Source of the DNA: Tetraselmis striata
Lineage: Eukaryota; Chlorophyta; Chlorodendrophyceae; Chlorodendrales; Chlorodendraceae
Direction of reading: 5' to 3'
DNA: 64,000 bases
NCBI GenBank assembly: GCA_006384855.1
Contig: VCJN01001147.1
Span: forward strand, 310,001-374,000
Positions 21,605-31,445 of this stretch are shown in pieces (position 1 is the stretch's first letter; each line of letters begins with the position of its first letter). A model generated the notes under the pieces. That model did not search any database and was not told where the DNA came from. It saw only the letters and a program-made list of their open reading frames with translations. Made by a program: the position numbers and the translations under genes.

Positions 21605-23142
21605 TCATGAAGGAGGCACTGGGAAGGCCACCGCTGCGGAGTCCTGTTGGACTTGGAAGTGGCGTAGGGGGGCGATGTGTCCAAAGAAGAACCATGCGCC
21701 AGGTGAAGGAACAGGGGTCGATGTAGTCCAGAACGACGTCAGAGTTAGTGGCCCAACCGCCTTGGTAGCGAATGTGGGACAATGGCACACCGATGGCGTT
21801 CGCTGCAGAGGCTGCGCCTTTGCGAAGACTGTGCGAGGTCCAGGAGGTGCCAGCAGGGGGGGCAACGTTGACTAGACGGATGGCTGTGGACAGCCAGTCT
21901 GACATCGTAGCCGCAGTCCAAGGTTTTGACTGCTCATCCGAACTGACAGCCCAGAAGTTTGACACAGCCAAGCCAACAGTAACCAGAGGGACTGACTGGA
22001 CGTGGTCGAGGAAGTGGTGCAGGAGACAGGCCACTCGGGGGTGCTCTGACACTGGGAGGAGAAGTACGCGTAGGTCGTCGGGTCCCCGTCGACCAGCGCG
22101 ACCCTTCTCTCGGTACACTTGCAGGGTGATGTTGTAGTCGTCGACATGCACGTCTCGGCGCACTCGACAGGACACGCCAGTAAGGCCCATGGCAAAGAAC
22201 ATAAAGTTGACAACCGAGGCCAGGAGGGCTCGGAAGTCGCGGTGGTACTCTGGGTAAAGAGCAAACACAATCAGCTCGGCCTTTGTGACGAAGCGGTAAG
22301 CTACATCCGCAGGCAGAGGGACACGCAAAGGGGCAGCGTCCAGTCGGCGCTGACGCAGCATCAGCCCACGCCTTGCTGAAGTTAGGTGTAGGCTGTCCTT
22401 GGCGATTGGGTCGAGGTTGTGCAGCTCGAAGAACGTGTTGATTGCAGACAGGTAAGGTTGCAGCGACTTAGCTGCGATGTGCCCCCGCTCGCCGATCCAA
22501 GCAACGAACATACCGAACGACAGCAGCAGTAGTCGCCTCCAGCGGGCTGATGTTCTCGGAGTCGTGGCAGAACTCCGCGAACTGAGACAGCCGGCCGGCG
22601 TAGCTCTTGAGTGTCTGAGCGCTGAGGGAGCTGGAGAGTAGGTCGAGCGTCCGCTGGCCCAGCTCGTCTGAGCCGAACGCGTCCTGCAGCCGAGATCGCA
22701 ATGAAGCAGCCCATGGAGCGACAGCTTCGGGCTCGTCAATCACGTAAGTGCGTCGTTTTACTGACAGAGTTCCACCGGTACGACTACTGTTCGCAAACTA
22801 CTCGGCAGCAGCAGTTAGGTTCCCGGCGGTTGGCCGGTAGCTGCTGGACGGGTTTGCAGTAGCATCGGTACGGGTCTGCGGGGCTAGGTTCAGGTAAGAG
22901 GGCCGCCCCGCGCGCCCTTCGCGCTCGTAGCGTCTGTCACGCGCGTAACGTACCCGCGCGAAACTTGGTCGTTGCGAACCAGTTGTAACACGTAGTGTAA
23001 CAACCGACGGACGCAGTGATGGAATGGTACGGGAGGCGGTTAGTTGAGCCGCCATGTGCAGGTGTGCGGATGGTTGAGCCGCACTCGGCTGTAGCTGTAA
23101 GAAGCGCCGCACCGAGGAAGGTCTAAAGGAAGTCTGTAAGGT
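21605..23142 (-). pseudogene. Tyrosine recombinase of YR element copy 1, broken
   Basis: The catalytic domain is recognisable: a box around the first Arg (GLTGVSCRVRRDV), then HSLRKGAASAANAIGVPL (HxxR), YQGGW and the Tyr in VLDYIDP. The upstream SAM-like domain reads SLSAQTLKSYAGRLSQFAEF. The gene is broken by a TAG near 22798 (TAC in copy 2), a 4-bp duplication near 22500 and a further shift near 21690. Such enzymes insert circular DNA without a target duplication. It is non-functional as it stands. Confidence 0.8.
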
Positions 23143-23268
23143 GGGGGGGTCAGGTCCTGACACGGGGCGCTCATCTCGCCGTTGAGTTGCAAGGGTGCGT
23201 CTTGCGGCGGTCACCGAAAGGTGGCCTCGCAAAGCTCCAGCAGCTCCGACGAAAGGCGGGCCACACCG

Positions 23269-24123
23269 TCACTCGTGCTCACCTTCGCGGCCACGCCCGC
23301 GTCCACCGCCACGTCCTCTCCCACGCCCGCGACCCGCAGCTGCAGCCGCCACTCGAGCAGTAGCGGTCGCTTTCGCGCTGCTGGCAACGGTCGCCTCGAA
23401 GACACGGCGCTCGTAGTCTCGCATGAGGTCCCCAAAAATCGCGGAACCCAGATGCTCCGAAGCAGGCTGAAAATGTTGGGCTCGCAGCACGTCCAGAACA
23501 CCTTGGTCACCGTGCACACGCTTGATCTCATTTAGCCTCCGCAGGAAGGCCAAACGAAACCGAAACGCCTTGTCGATGGCCTCGGCGTGGTTCCGAGCTC
23601 TAGCAAGGTAGGGGGTGAAGTCCTGGTTGGTGGCAGGGACGTAGGGCAACAGCTCGTCGAGAACCACGAAAAGCGCGGCCATGTGGGCCCCGAAACACGA
23701 CATCCACAAATACTCCTCCTGGGCCGGCAGACGCCGGTCATCCTGCTTGAGGTACTCGTTCGTTAGGTCGGTGCTCAAGGGAAAGAGTCCAGGCACTCGG
23801 TTGACCGGTCGAACGGCCTCGTAACCAGACTCTGCTCTCTGCAGTAGTTCTGGCACCGCGAGGTAGTCATCCTCGGCACTCACGGATTTTTCTCCGACAC
23901 GGCCGCTCTGGGCTAGCTCTAGCAAGTCGGGGCGCTCTGCGGCTCCCCCGCTGCCTGTCGGCTGTCCCGCGATGCGCTGCCCGAAGCCGGAGCCATGTGC
24001 CCCTTCTCCATCAACAACGCGCTCACGAGCCGTCAATTGAGCTACAGCTGTAGCTAGTGCCCGCACATCTGCTTGCAGCGACTTCAGCGTCGGCTCAGCG
24101 ACGGGTTCTTCTCCACCTGACAT
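23269..24123 (-). CDS. Gag-like ORF of YR element copy 1
   Basis: A 284-aa ORF starting MSGGEEPVAEPTLKSL, with a predicted helical N-terminus, a conserved central domain (VPELLQRAESGYEAVRPVNR, MSCFGAHMAALFVVLDELLP, KAFRFRLAFLRRLNEIKRVH) and an Arg/Gly-rich tail (GRGRGRGGGRGRG) typical of nucleic-acid-binding Gag tails. The copy at 31930 has the same domain with stops. The role as a capsid-like protein is inferred from position and layout. The start at 24123 was chosen because the element's conserved leader ends there; an ATG at 24156 is in frame but outside the homology. Confidence 0.65.
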   Translation of the reverse strand: MSGGEEPVAEPTLKSLQADVRALATAVAQLTARERVVDGEGAHGSGFGQRIAGQPTGSGGAAERPDLLELAQSGRVGEKSVSAEDDYLAVPELLQRAESGYEAVRPVNRVPGLFPLSTDLTNEYLKQDDRRLPAQEEYLWMSCFGAHMAALFVVLDELLPYVPATNQDFTPYLARARNHAEAIDKAFRFRLAFLRRLNEIKRVHGDQGVLDVLRAQHFQPASEHLGSAIFGDLMRDYERRVFEATVASSAKATATARVAAAAAGRGRGRGRGGGRGRGREGEHE

Positions 24124-24371
24124 GGTAACGCACGGACGTACGGACGAGAATATCACACTCGGATGGCGAGCCGGGTGTGGTCTTGAACAACCTGGGGTGA
24201 CCTTGCTCGCAACGGGTTACGAGACAGTTTTTACATCGCTGCGTGGAACGCAGCGAAAACTGGAAGATGGCAGGCTCAGCTGTTCTAGCTGCTTTTATAT
24301 CTACTCGTGCTGCACCCAAAAAGGGCGCAACAACAGATGCCTAGTTCCCGTACCACTGAGCAACACATGTA

Positions 24372-25190
24372 CAGTGACTATACCGATATAATAAACATTG
24401 CGTCCCCCCCCCCCCCGTTCACTATATCGGTATGTTCACTATATCGGTGTTCATTATAAGCAGGCCCACCCGACCGCTATAGTAAACGGTTTACTAAATC
24501 GGTACTATTATTTATTGTAACGGTGACCCCGTTCACTGTAGCAGTCTGTGCCCATGCAAGGCAACATGTGACTCTGGATTTGTGTTTCAAGAGTTCTTGA
24601 TTACTTTACATGGCTTTCTAAGGTGCCGGAGAGGGCAGGAGTGACTACGGTGCTGGGGGGCGGGGAGCGGGAGGGAAGAATTCACGGACGGAGGCCTGCC
24701 GTGTGCGGTTTGACGTGTGCATGGCAGCCAAGCCTTCACGCAGGATATCCACAGCAAAGAGACTGTTGTAGTCTCGGACCATCACTGATGCGTTCACTCG
24801 TTCCGCATTCTCAGTCACAAACAAGAAAACTTTCTCCACAAGCCCCCTAACCGCATTGTGCCGCAGTGTGCCGCCGCCGCCGCCGCCGCCGAGTGGCTGT
24901 AGTGGCTCTGCGCCCGTACTGGAACGGTACCGGCTATCGGAACACGCCAACGGCCGGGTTCGGCGTCGGCAACACTGCCGTTATGTAGAGAAGTTTACTA
25001 TATCGGTATAGTTTGGGGCATTGTGTCCCCCCCCCCCCGTTCACTATAGCGGTAAGTTTATTATATTGGTAAGTTTATTATAGGGGTATACATAGGGATT
25101 TTTCCCGGTGTTAAGAATCCGTCCCCCCCCCCCGTTCACTATATCGGTATGTTCACTATATCGGTATTCATTATATCGGTATAGTCACTG
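24372..25190 (-). mobile_element. pogo/Tigger-like non-autonomous transposon (819 bp)
   Basis: Terminal inverted repeats start CAGTGACTATACCGATATAA at both ends, flanked by the dinucleotide TA (24370-24371 and 25191-25192), as in Tc1/mariner-pogo insertions. Comparison with the intact A2 repeat shows the uninterrupted site CACTTGTAGCTG. Subterminal TTCACTATATCGGTA-type repeats alternate with C runs. An internal ORF preserves what looks like a pogo transposase tail. Confidence 0.85.
24645..24950 (-). pseudogene. Remnant of a pogo-type transposase C-terminus with PIP-box
   Basis: A 101-codon minus-strand frame ends in RQASVREFFPPAP. QASVREFF fits the PCNA-interaction consensus QxxhxxFF, and a PCNA-binding motif near the C-terminus is known from pogo transposase. 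The upstream part (VRDYNSLFAVDILREGLAAM) is consistent with the helical end of such enzymes. The catalytic DDE domain is absent, so the element is an internal-deletion derivative. Confidence 0.55.
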
Positions 25191-25416
25191 TAGCTGAAAT
25201 AAAGAGGTTAGGTCAAGGGAGGAAACCCCATAAACTAGTTTAAAACATATCCTTAGCTGCTGCAGTCGGTGAATGGGGCCCACGCAAAAGACCATACGGG
25301 TAGGGTCAAGGGCTACGAAGCAGCTTTACCCTCTCCCCATCCGTAACTCAAGCTGCCGAACCCCAAGCATACGGTGTTTGAGTCTAAAGACTCCGCTTCC
25401 TTCATGAGATAGCACC

Positions 25417-27787
25417 ATGCAGTCATTCTTGCGGCGCATATACGGGGACGTCGAGGGAGGAGACGATGCAGCCGCAGGGGCGGTGGATGCTGCGCTACCG
25501 CCAGTGGACACCGTCGACGATGCTTGCCAGCCACTTGCGGAATCGGCGCGTGCTGGGGATGGCCTCAGTCTGGTGGACGGGGAGGAAAGCGCCGCCGGAG
25601 AGGTAGGCTGTCCCTCAGCCGCGAGCCGAACCTCGCGTGTTTTCACCTGCGCACGGACGGCAAAGGAGGATGCACATCTATCGCATGCCAGGGGCGGGGG
25701 CGGGGGCGCGGAATGTTGCCGCTGTTGGTAGGGCGGATGCACTTGAAACGTCCTCTGCCGGCCGCCTTTGCAAGCGTGTCATTCGCTGCCGGACCCGCCG
25801 CACTCGTGCAATTGGCCCCCCTGGATTTATGCATCGGAGAACCGCTCGGGTCTGCCAGGAAGGCATCGTGGCGCGGGGCTTGCCTTGGGCCGAGTTGCTT
25901 TGTTCCGTGTGTTTTTGCAAGGTCTGCAAGCACTGGCGGCGACGCGGTTATTGCATCTTCGGGCGCACATGCAAGTTCGAGCACCCCGAAGAGGAGCGCG
26001 GCGCGTTGCTGCCGCCGCCGCCGGCGGACAGCAGCAACAAGGCCAGGCGGAAGGCCAACCGCGGGGTCGGGAAGCGGAATTCGGTGTGAGCAGCAGCCTC
26101 CGAGTTCCACACGCACGATACATTGTCTGGCTCGAGATTCGTTTGGCCCTTTGCCGCCGCTACTCTTACGGAATTTGAAGCATATCTGGTGCCCTTGGCA
26201 TTGAGTAACATAGTGTACCTCAGACCAACACACATCTGTGCCGTGTGACAGGTGAAGAATCGATTTAGAGCGTCGGCATTTCGAAGGCAACCCCCCCCCC
26301 CCCCCCCTTCCCCCTCTGCGGCTTGTCTTGCATTACAAACCAGCATCCTCTTGGTGCAGGTCACCTTGATGGGTCAAGCCACTCATCCATGCGAGCATGC
26401 GCCGTCTGCGCCTCAGGTTCCTGATCGACATTTTTGGTGAGGACACACTGCGCAGCGGGGCGGGCGTGCTGGACGTCGCAGGCGGCAAGGGCGAGCTGTC
26501 CTTCGAGTTTGTCAACCTGCATGGGCTTCAGAGCACTGTGGTGGATCCGCGCCCATTGCATCTGGCCAAGTACACCAAGTATCTCAAGGTGAGCTGCCCG
26601 TCAGCCGCCGGCACGCGCAGCACCATGACATAACCCCCCTCCTGAACCCTAAAAGACCCCCCTCCCCCCCCAATCCTCCGTTAATCATGTACAGAAAGGC
26701 CTGTACCATCGCAATGCAATCTTCTGTCAGACATTCTCCAGGAGTGTGGACAGCGCCCGGGAGGAGGAGGCCATCACCCCTCCGCACCTGCGGATGTGCC
26801 TGGAGCCGCGACTGGTGGAGCTCGTGCGCCAGAGCACAGTAGGCAATGCCCCGGAAGGCGACGAATCTGATCCCATGCTGGCGCTGCGGGCGGTCGTGGA
26901 GGGCGCGATGGCAGCGGCGGCGCACATGCGATGGACGCGCAAGGGGCTGCTGGGTGAGGGACACGAGGCGGAGGAACGGGGGCAGCCATCCGCCATGGGG
27001 GACTCGGACGAAACGGACAGCATTGCATCGTCGATTGTGGACGAGGAGGTACTCCCCCCCCCCCCCCCCCCCCCCTCCCAACCTGTCTGTCCCCTAGGTT
27101 GTACCGTTATAGCCAACCGACGCTGTATCAGCAATATGGAGAGGTTGTCGTGGAGGCTGCAGCTCTACAGCCCTCTACTGTCATGAGGCAAGCACCTTTT
27201 CTATTTTCTAAGGCCCGTGAGTTCAATCTGTCCCCGCAGAGGTGGGAGAGCCAACAGGTTGGCAGTGCTGAGGAGGCCATCCACCTGCTCCTCAACTGCT
27301 CCGCGCTGGTGGGGATGCACCCCGACCAGGTACCCCTTTCCCTGTCCCTGCAGACCAATTGGCCATGACGTGCCACCATGCTGGCACTTCCCGCACATGA
27401 TTTGTTGACGACTGCTTTAGAGTGGATGGTCTGAGGTGCGGCTGATTCTATGAGCATGCCTCACATGTGATGTACCACGACACCCCCACCCCCCAAATGC
27501 CGTCTTTGCCTTGTGTCGATACGCAGGCCACCGAGCCCATCGTGGACTTGGCGCTCTCGTTGGGAAAGCCCTTTGCTGTCGTGCCGTGCTGCGTGTACGG
27601 GCGGTGCTTTCCGCGACGAAAGACGGCGTCTGGCGAGCCTGTCAACACGTACGACGATTTCGTGGAGTACTTGCTCGCCAAGTCGCCATCATGCGCGTGC
27701 ATGGAGCTACCTTTTGAGGGGCGCAACAAGGTGGTCTACAGCACTGGCGCCGCAGCCACAAACGCATGCTCTCGACCTGACGAATAG
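25417..27787 (+). CDS. CCCH zinc finger plus SAM-methyltransferase-fold protein
   Basis: Six-exon model: 25417-25602, 25922-26085, 26417-26588, 26695-27048, 27240-27329, 27527-27787; 1227 nt, 408 aa plus TAG, phases consistent. Exon 2 carries one CCCH finger (CKHWRRRGYC, then CKFEH; C-x8-C-x5-C-x3-H), suggesting RNA binding. Exon 3 has a Rossmann-type motif I (GVLDVAGGKGELSFEF) and a following acidic strand end (TVVDPRP), as in Methyltransf_32-like proteins. Exon 6 has the conserved block KPFAVVPCCVYG with FEGRNKVVY, known from a poorly studied protein family. An RNA methyltransferase is plausible; the substrate is not known. The exon 2/3 junction (GT then G, using donor GTGAGC at 26086) is the least certain join. 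Introns hold poly-C tracts at 26291 and 27054. Confidence 0.75.
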
Positions 27788-28100
27788 AGGCTAGGTGGCG
27801 TGTCAATAGCGGATAGCCCTTGATAATGTGCATCCATCAGCGGGTCCTTGGAACAACTCTGCTTGCGCGGCAGAGCGTAGCTTCCAGGTCCTCCGCAGTT
27901 GGCACTCAGCGGACGATTTCATAGCTTGGACCCCGCCCCTCCTCTTAATGATTGTTACAAGTTTGACTGTTGTGCCGGGTGCCCAGGATATCTGGGTATC
28001 AAGGGAACCATGCAATTAGTTGGCCTTCATGTGCCCGGCTTGAAATAAAAGAGAGGTTGGGGTTGAGGGGGGGGGGGGGGGGGGGGGGGCTGACTTTTGG

Positions 28101-28170
28101 GGCGCATGCACGGTCATGTCAGCCACGCTCGATCGTTGCTTTAACGAGGTGGCGTCATTGGGACCGCGCC
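28101..28170 (-). promoter_or_regulatory. SECIS-like element in the 3' UTR
   Basis: On the minus strand, 61 nt after the TAG stop: helix I pairs GGCGC (28170-28166) with GCGCC and GGTC with GACC; then ATGA (28158-28155); helix II pairs GCCAC-CTCG with CGAG-C-GTGGC (one bulged C); the apical loop holds AAA (28142-28140) 12 nt after ATGA; TGA (28121-28119) closes the quartet opposite ATGA. These are the defining parts of a eukaryotic SECIS: the ATGA/TGA non-Watson-Crick quartet, an AA-containing loop and the expected spacing. SECIS elements recruit SBP2 and the Sec-specific elongation factor so that in-frame UGA is read as selenocysteine. Found by eye; not scored by a program. Confidence 0.78.
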
Positions 28171-28218
28171 AGGGCACCAGGGGGTCGCCGCTAGGGTATG
28201 CTTTGGATCGGCAGGCAG

Positions 28219-29714
28219 CTAGAGCTCGTCCGCAGCACCGTGGATCTGCTTGAGCACCGCGAGGCGGGCGTTGAGCCAAGCCGCCAGGTCGGGCTTCATG
28301 GTCGAGCCCTTCATGCCGGCGAGCCTCTCCGCCTCCGCCGCCACGTCGCCGGCCGAGCGGGTGCTCCACTTGGCGGCGTACGCAACCTCTCGCTCGCTGC
28401 AGCCTTTGCCGGTGGCGACGGTGCAGAGCGAGGTCCGACCCGCTTCCTGCACAAACTCCAGCAGGTAGGAGTGCTTGGGGCCCAGCTCGTCGCACACCGC
28501 CATGTCCGTCTTCTTTTGGTAGTGCGCGCCGCCGTAGCCGGTGGCCTTGTTAAAGTACTTCACGGTGGGCCAGCCGCCCATCCCGGGGTTGTGCTCCCCA
28601 CGGATGGGCGACTCCGACAGGTTGACGTCGCCAAAGGCCACGTCGGGGTTGTCTTTAAACAGAGCGGTCACCGAGTTCCAACTCGGCGACTGCTTCCGTC
28701 ATCAACCTCAGCCCTCGCTGGCAATCCAGCGAACAAAGAGAGTCTTGTCGCTGTCGACGGCCGCCTTCACGGTGGCGTCGAAGTTGTCGGGGGTCAGCTT
28801 GGTCACCTGCGTGCGCGAGCGGAAGGGGGGAGAAGGCTGGTTAGAACCCAAACATAAATGCCGTACAACGTACATGAGATGGTCTTTATAAACCGTGTTC
28901 TCCCATGTAGTCCTTTGTTCTTTGGCATATGGCACATGGTGCGGTTCCTACTTTCAGTTCTGCGCAGCAAGGAAGCTTCAGAGTTTCAATGGTTCGACCG
29001 TGATCGGGAGGTAAGGATGAGTAGAGATAACATCTCTTGGGAAGCACCGGATTCGTACACGACTTGCCACAAAGGTTTTTTGGAGACAAGTCGGAGCACT
29101 GGTAGTACCAGGGGTCAGGTAGTACGAGTGAGTGTTAGGGCTTTCACTACCAGAAAATTTCCCACGATAAATAGTGTGACTGTGGGGACTAGCGCCTGAT
29201 GACCTTCATACAACCGCATTGTGTCCCGACGTCCCGAACGCTTGCAAGCGGGCGGTGCGCGAGTTGTCGGCGGCACTCACCGGAATTCGTACCGGTACTA
29301 ACACAACTCGTAGCCGGTGTGCATGTCATTTTCGAAAAAAGCAACAGTTGCATAAACGTGCCGCGGGGCTGACTAGCCCGTCCGCGCCAGTGACGCGGGA
29401 GAGATAGACGGGAAAAAACGAGGCGGCGAAGAATAGGGCGGGGCAAAGAGGAGGCGCTGACGCCCACAGGTGGCACAAACCGCTTTTTGCGGCTGGAGCG
29501 TGGAGCAGTCATCAACAAGGGGTTTGGGTTTGGGGGGCTTGGGCGACGGGGTAGTTGGTGTGTGGCGGAAGAGAGGGGGGGGGGGGGGAGGGGGGGGGGG
29601 GGGGGGGGGGGGATAACGTACATAGGACCAGTGATCGGCGGTGTAGAAGGACTGGCCGGTGGCGCTGTACAGCAGCGCGCACAGGGTCGCGGCCACGAGG
29701 GCGCGGGCTGCCAT
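28219..29714 (-). CDS. Secretory thioredoxin/PDI-like selenoprotein, three Sec codons (UGUU)
   Basis: Two-exon model: 29622-29714 (signal peptide MAARALVAATLCALLYSATG) and 28219-28806; 681 nt, 226 residues counting TGA as Sec, ending TAG. Exon 2 opens VTKLTPDNFDATV, the usual first strand of a PDI-type thioredoxin domain. The active-site region reads ASEGUGUURKQSPSW: three in-frame TGA codons (28708-28710, 28702-28704 and 28699-28701). UGUU aligns with CGHC of PDI, and the downstream K-x-x-P-x-W spacing is kept. The frame stays open on both sides, with a cis-Pro motif (GGWPTVKYF) and a C-terminal helical region. It ends in ADEL, a possible weak ER-retrieval signal. A SECIS-like hairpin follows the stop. 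Probable role: ER redox chemistry. Without Sec decoding, annotation software would split it at 28710. Confidence 0.78.
28807..29621 (-). other. Long intron of the selenoprotein gene
   Basis: Donor GTACGT at 29621, acceptor GCACGCAG ending at 28807. A G run on the plus strand (29574-29612) is poly-C on the sense strand starting about 10 nt after the donor. Nothing else is recognised in it. Confidence 0.65.
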
Positions 29715-30101
29715 GGCGCTCGGCCTGGGGCGCCAGCTGCTGCTTGGCCCGGGCGAGTTGCACCGCGTGTCTGCAATAACAGGTACGCGCTGCGCGTTTG
29801 CCCCTCGTTGCGCCACCCCGACGACCCCCCTCGGGCGGCCTGGCCTGGCTGATGGACGACACCAGCATATCGGTTCGCAAGGATTGTAGCGGTTATATCG
29901 CGCGGACGACCATCATGATATAGTGCACGATCGTCTAGGCGCGCGCCACAATCGGTACGGGTACGGGTACTGCCCCGCCGACGCCAGTACTCGTTTATTT
30001 CATATACTAATCCTTATTATTTTTATTTTTATTATGTCGTAAAAATCGTAAAAATCGACAAAAGGTGCCCGCCTGGCCTGTAAGGAAGTAAGGATTACAT
30101 A
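29715..30101. other. Intergenic stretch upstream of the selenoprotein gene
   Basis: Would contain the promoter of the minus-strand selenoprotein gene. AT-rich beyond 29990 (TTATTTTTATTTTTATTATG). No specific motif is claimed. Confidence 0.4.
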
Positions 30102-31445
30102 CACCTCTCCACATAAGTTTGGGGTCCTTTTTTGGCTGAATCTGAAATGAAAAATACTAGGGTACCTAAACGTAGGGCTTTAGGGCTGGAACCCGGGAAT
30201 ATTTTAGGTTGTTATAAAACCTTCTGCTTAGGATATAACCTAGTACCCTAAGAATAGGGTATTGCGATCTGGCGCGGGGCTCAAAGGGCATGACGCAGTG
30301 ATGCACATACAACAATACATGTTATTGGCACGTATATGATGGCCCACATGCATAGAGCATTGTATGGTGCAATGGCCGTAGATGTGTGAGGAAACATAGT
30401 AGCTCGCGGGTTGGGTGGGTTTGGGTGGGCATAGTCACGTAAGGCTGAGTGGGCACACGTGCGTGTGACGATGCTAGGACCAGAGCAGTTTTGCCCACTG
30501 GAACCGACACCCCCTTGACTTCAAACGCTTATAGCGGCTCAGGGAGTGCTCCAACAATTCTAATAAAATGCGCAAAAAATCCTTGTGTCAAACGCCGGAG
30601 GTGAATAGTGATTTTGAAGCACCTAATTTGCACGTTTTGACCACTTTCTAGCGATGAACATAAAATACATCAATCACGGCATCATTTCGCAACACTCAGC
30701 CTCAACCTGGGGGCGTAGCTTTGCGCTATGAGTGTCCCCTTACTCCATACGCATTTGTGTGACAGTGTTATGAATGTAGATGCACACGGGCGGCGCAAAC
30801 TTGCCACATGCTCCCTCTCTAGCCATGTCCTCGAAGGCCAACAGCATTGTGCTGTTTTCAACATATTTTTTTTGCTGATATTCAAGCATTTAATAGCGCG
30901 TTGCTATGTGGCATTCTACTTGTGATTCGGCGCAATTGCCATGCGTGCACGTGACCCCCATTGATGCGCTCTCGCCTAAGCCAAGGAGGGCTCAATAAGC
31001 CTTTCATGCGTGAGTAGGCAACAATAACATCACCATTTTTGGCCGAAAATCACGCCATGTAGTGGTGAAACTGTAATTTAGGGCTTGTGCAATACCCTTA
31101 GTGGCCTATTCTTGGTGCCCCACACATGTTGTAGGTGAACCTTACACTAAAGACGGCAGCGTGTCAGTACGGCGTGGATTTGCGCGTTGGATGTATGCGT
31201 ACGAAGGGATGGCGCAACTTGTTATTTTCCAGTGCAAGTTTTACACGCATTGATTTGCCATTTCTCGAGGGGCGCAGAACGACGCATGCCATGTCGCACG
31301 GTTAGGCCTAGAGCGCGGCCCCATTTTTTCCCAAGTCGACCTCGCCCTTAGTCACTTGCATCCAAGCAATTGCCCACGCCGTATTTTCTACATGACATGC
31401 GCATGTCGAACAAAACTGCAAAACCCAAACTTATGTGGAGAGGTG
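30102..31445. mobile_element. Non-autonomous TA-flanked element with 22-bp perfect TIRs
   Basis: Left end CACCTCTCCACATAAGTTTG (30102 onward) is the exact reverse complement of the right end (22 bp in all), and both are flanked by TA (30100-30101, 31446-31447), the hallmark of Tc1/mariner-type insertion. The 1344-bp interior is AT-richer than host genes and has no ORF longer than about 70 codons. A related end lies at 5919-6021. Confidence 0.85.

Larger units (their letters stand above)
21219..25247 (-). mobile_element. DIRS/PAT-like YR element copy 1 with split direct repeats, no RT
   Basis: Read on the minus strand the order is A1 (25247-25193 joined to 24369-24238, split by a later insertion), gag-like ORF, tyrosine-recombinase gene, B1 (21553-21527), A2 (21524-21339), B2 (21338-21219). 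A1 and A2 are near-identical ~185-bp blocks; B1 (27 bp) matches the end of B2. This A1-ORFs-B1A2B2 split-repeat arrangement is typical of PAT and Kangaroo-type elements. Each A block starts with the palindrome TAAACTAGTTTA and ends with the hairpin CGCTGCGTTCCACGCAGCG. The RT-RNase H region normal for DIRS elements is missing. Confidence 0.8.

Noticed and set aside
28699..28710. TGA as a general Trp codon
   Set aside because: Other genes here use TGG for Trp and TGA as their stop (CDK7, DNAAF4, ARM gene), so reassignment of TGA genome-wide is not supported.
28699..28710. Intron removing the TGA codons
   Set aside because: The only GT...AG pair around the codons (GTTGAT to AAGCAG) would be about 17 nt, too short, and would delete the active-site region; reading through keeps the frame and the family alignment.
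28886..29089. Short minus-strand ORF inside the selenoprotein intron
   Set aside because: No domain, and removed by the intron that links the signal peptide to the thioredoxin domain.
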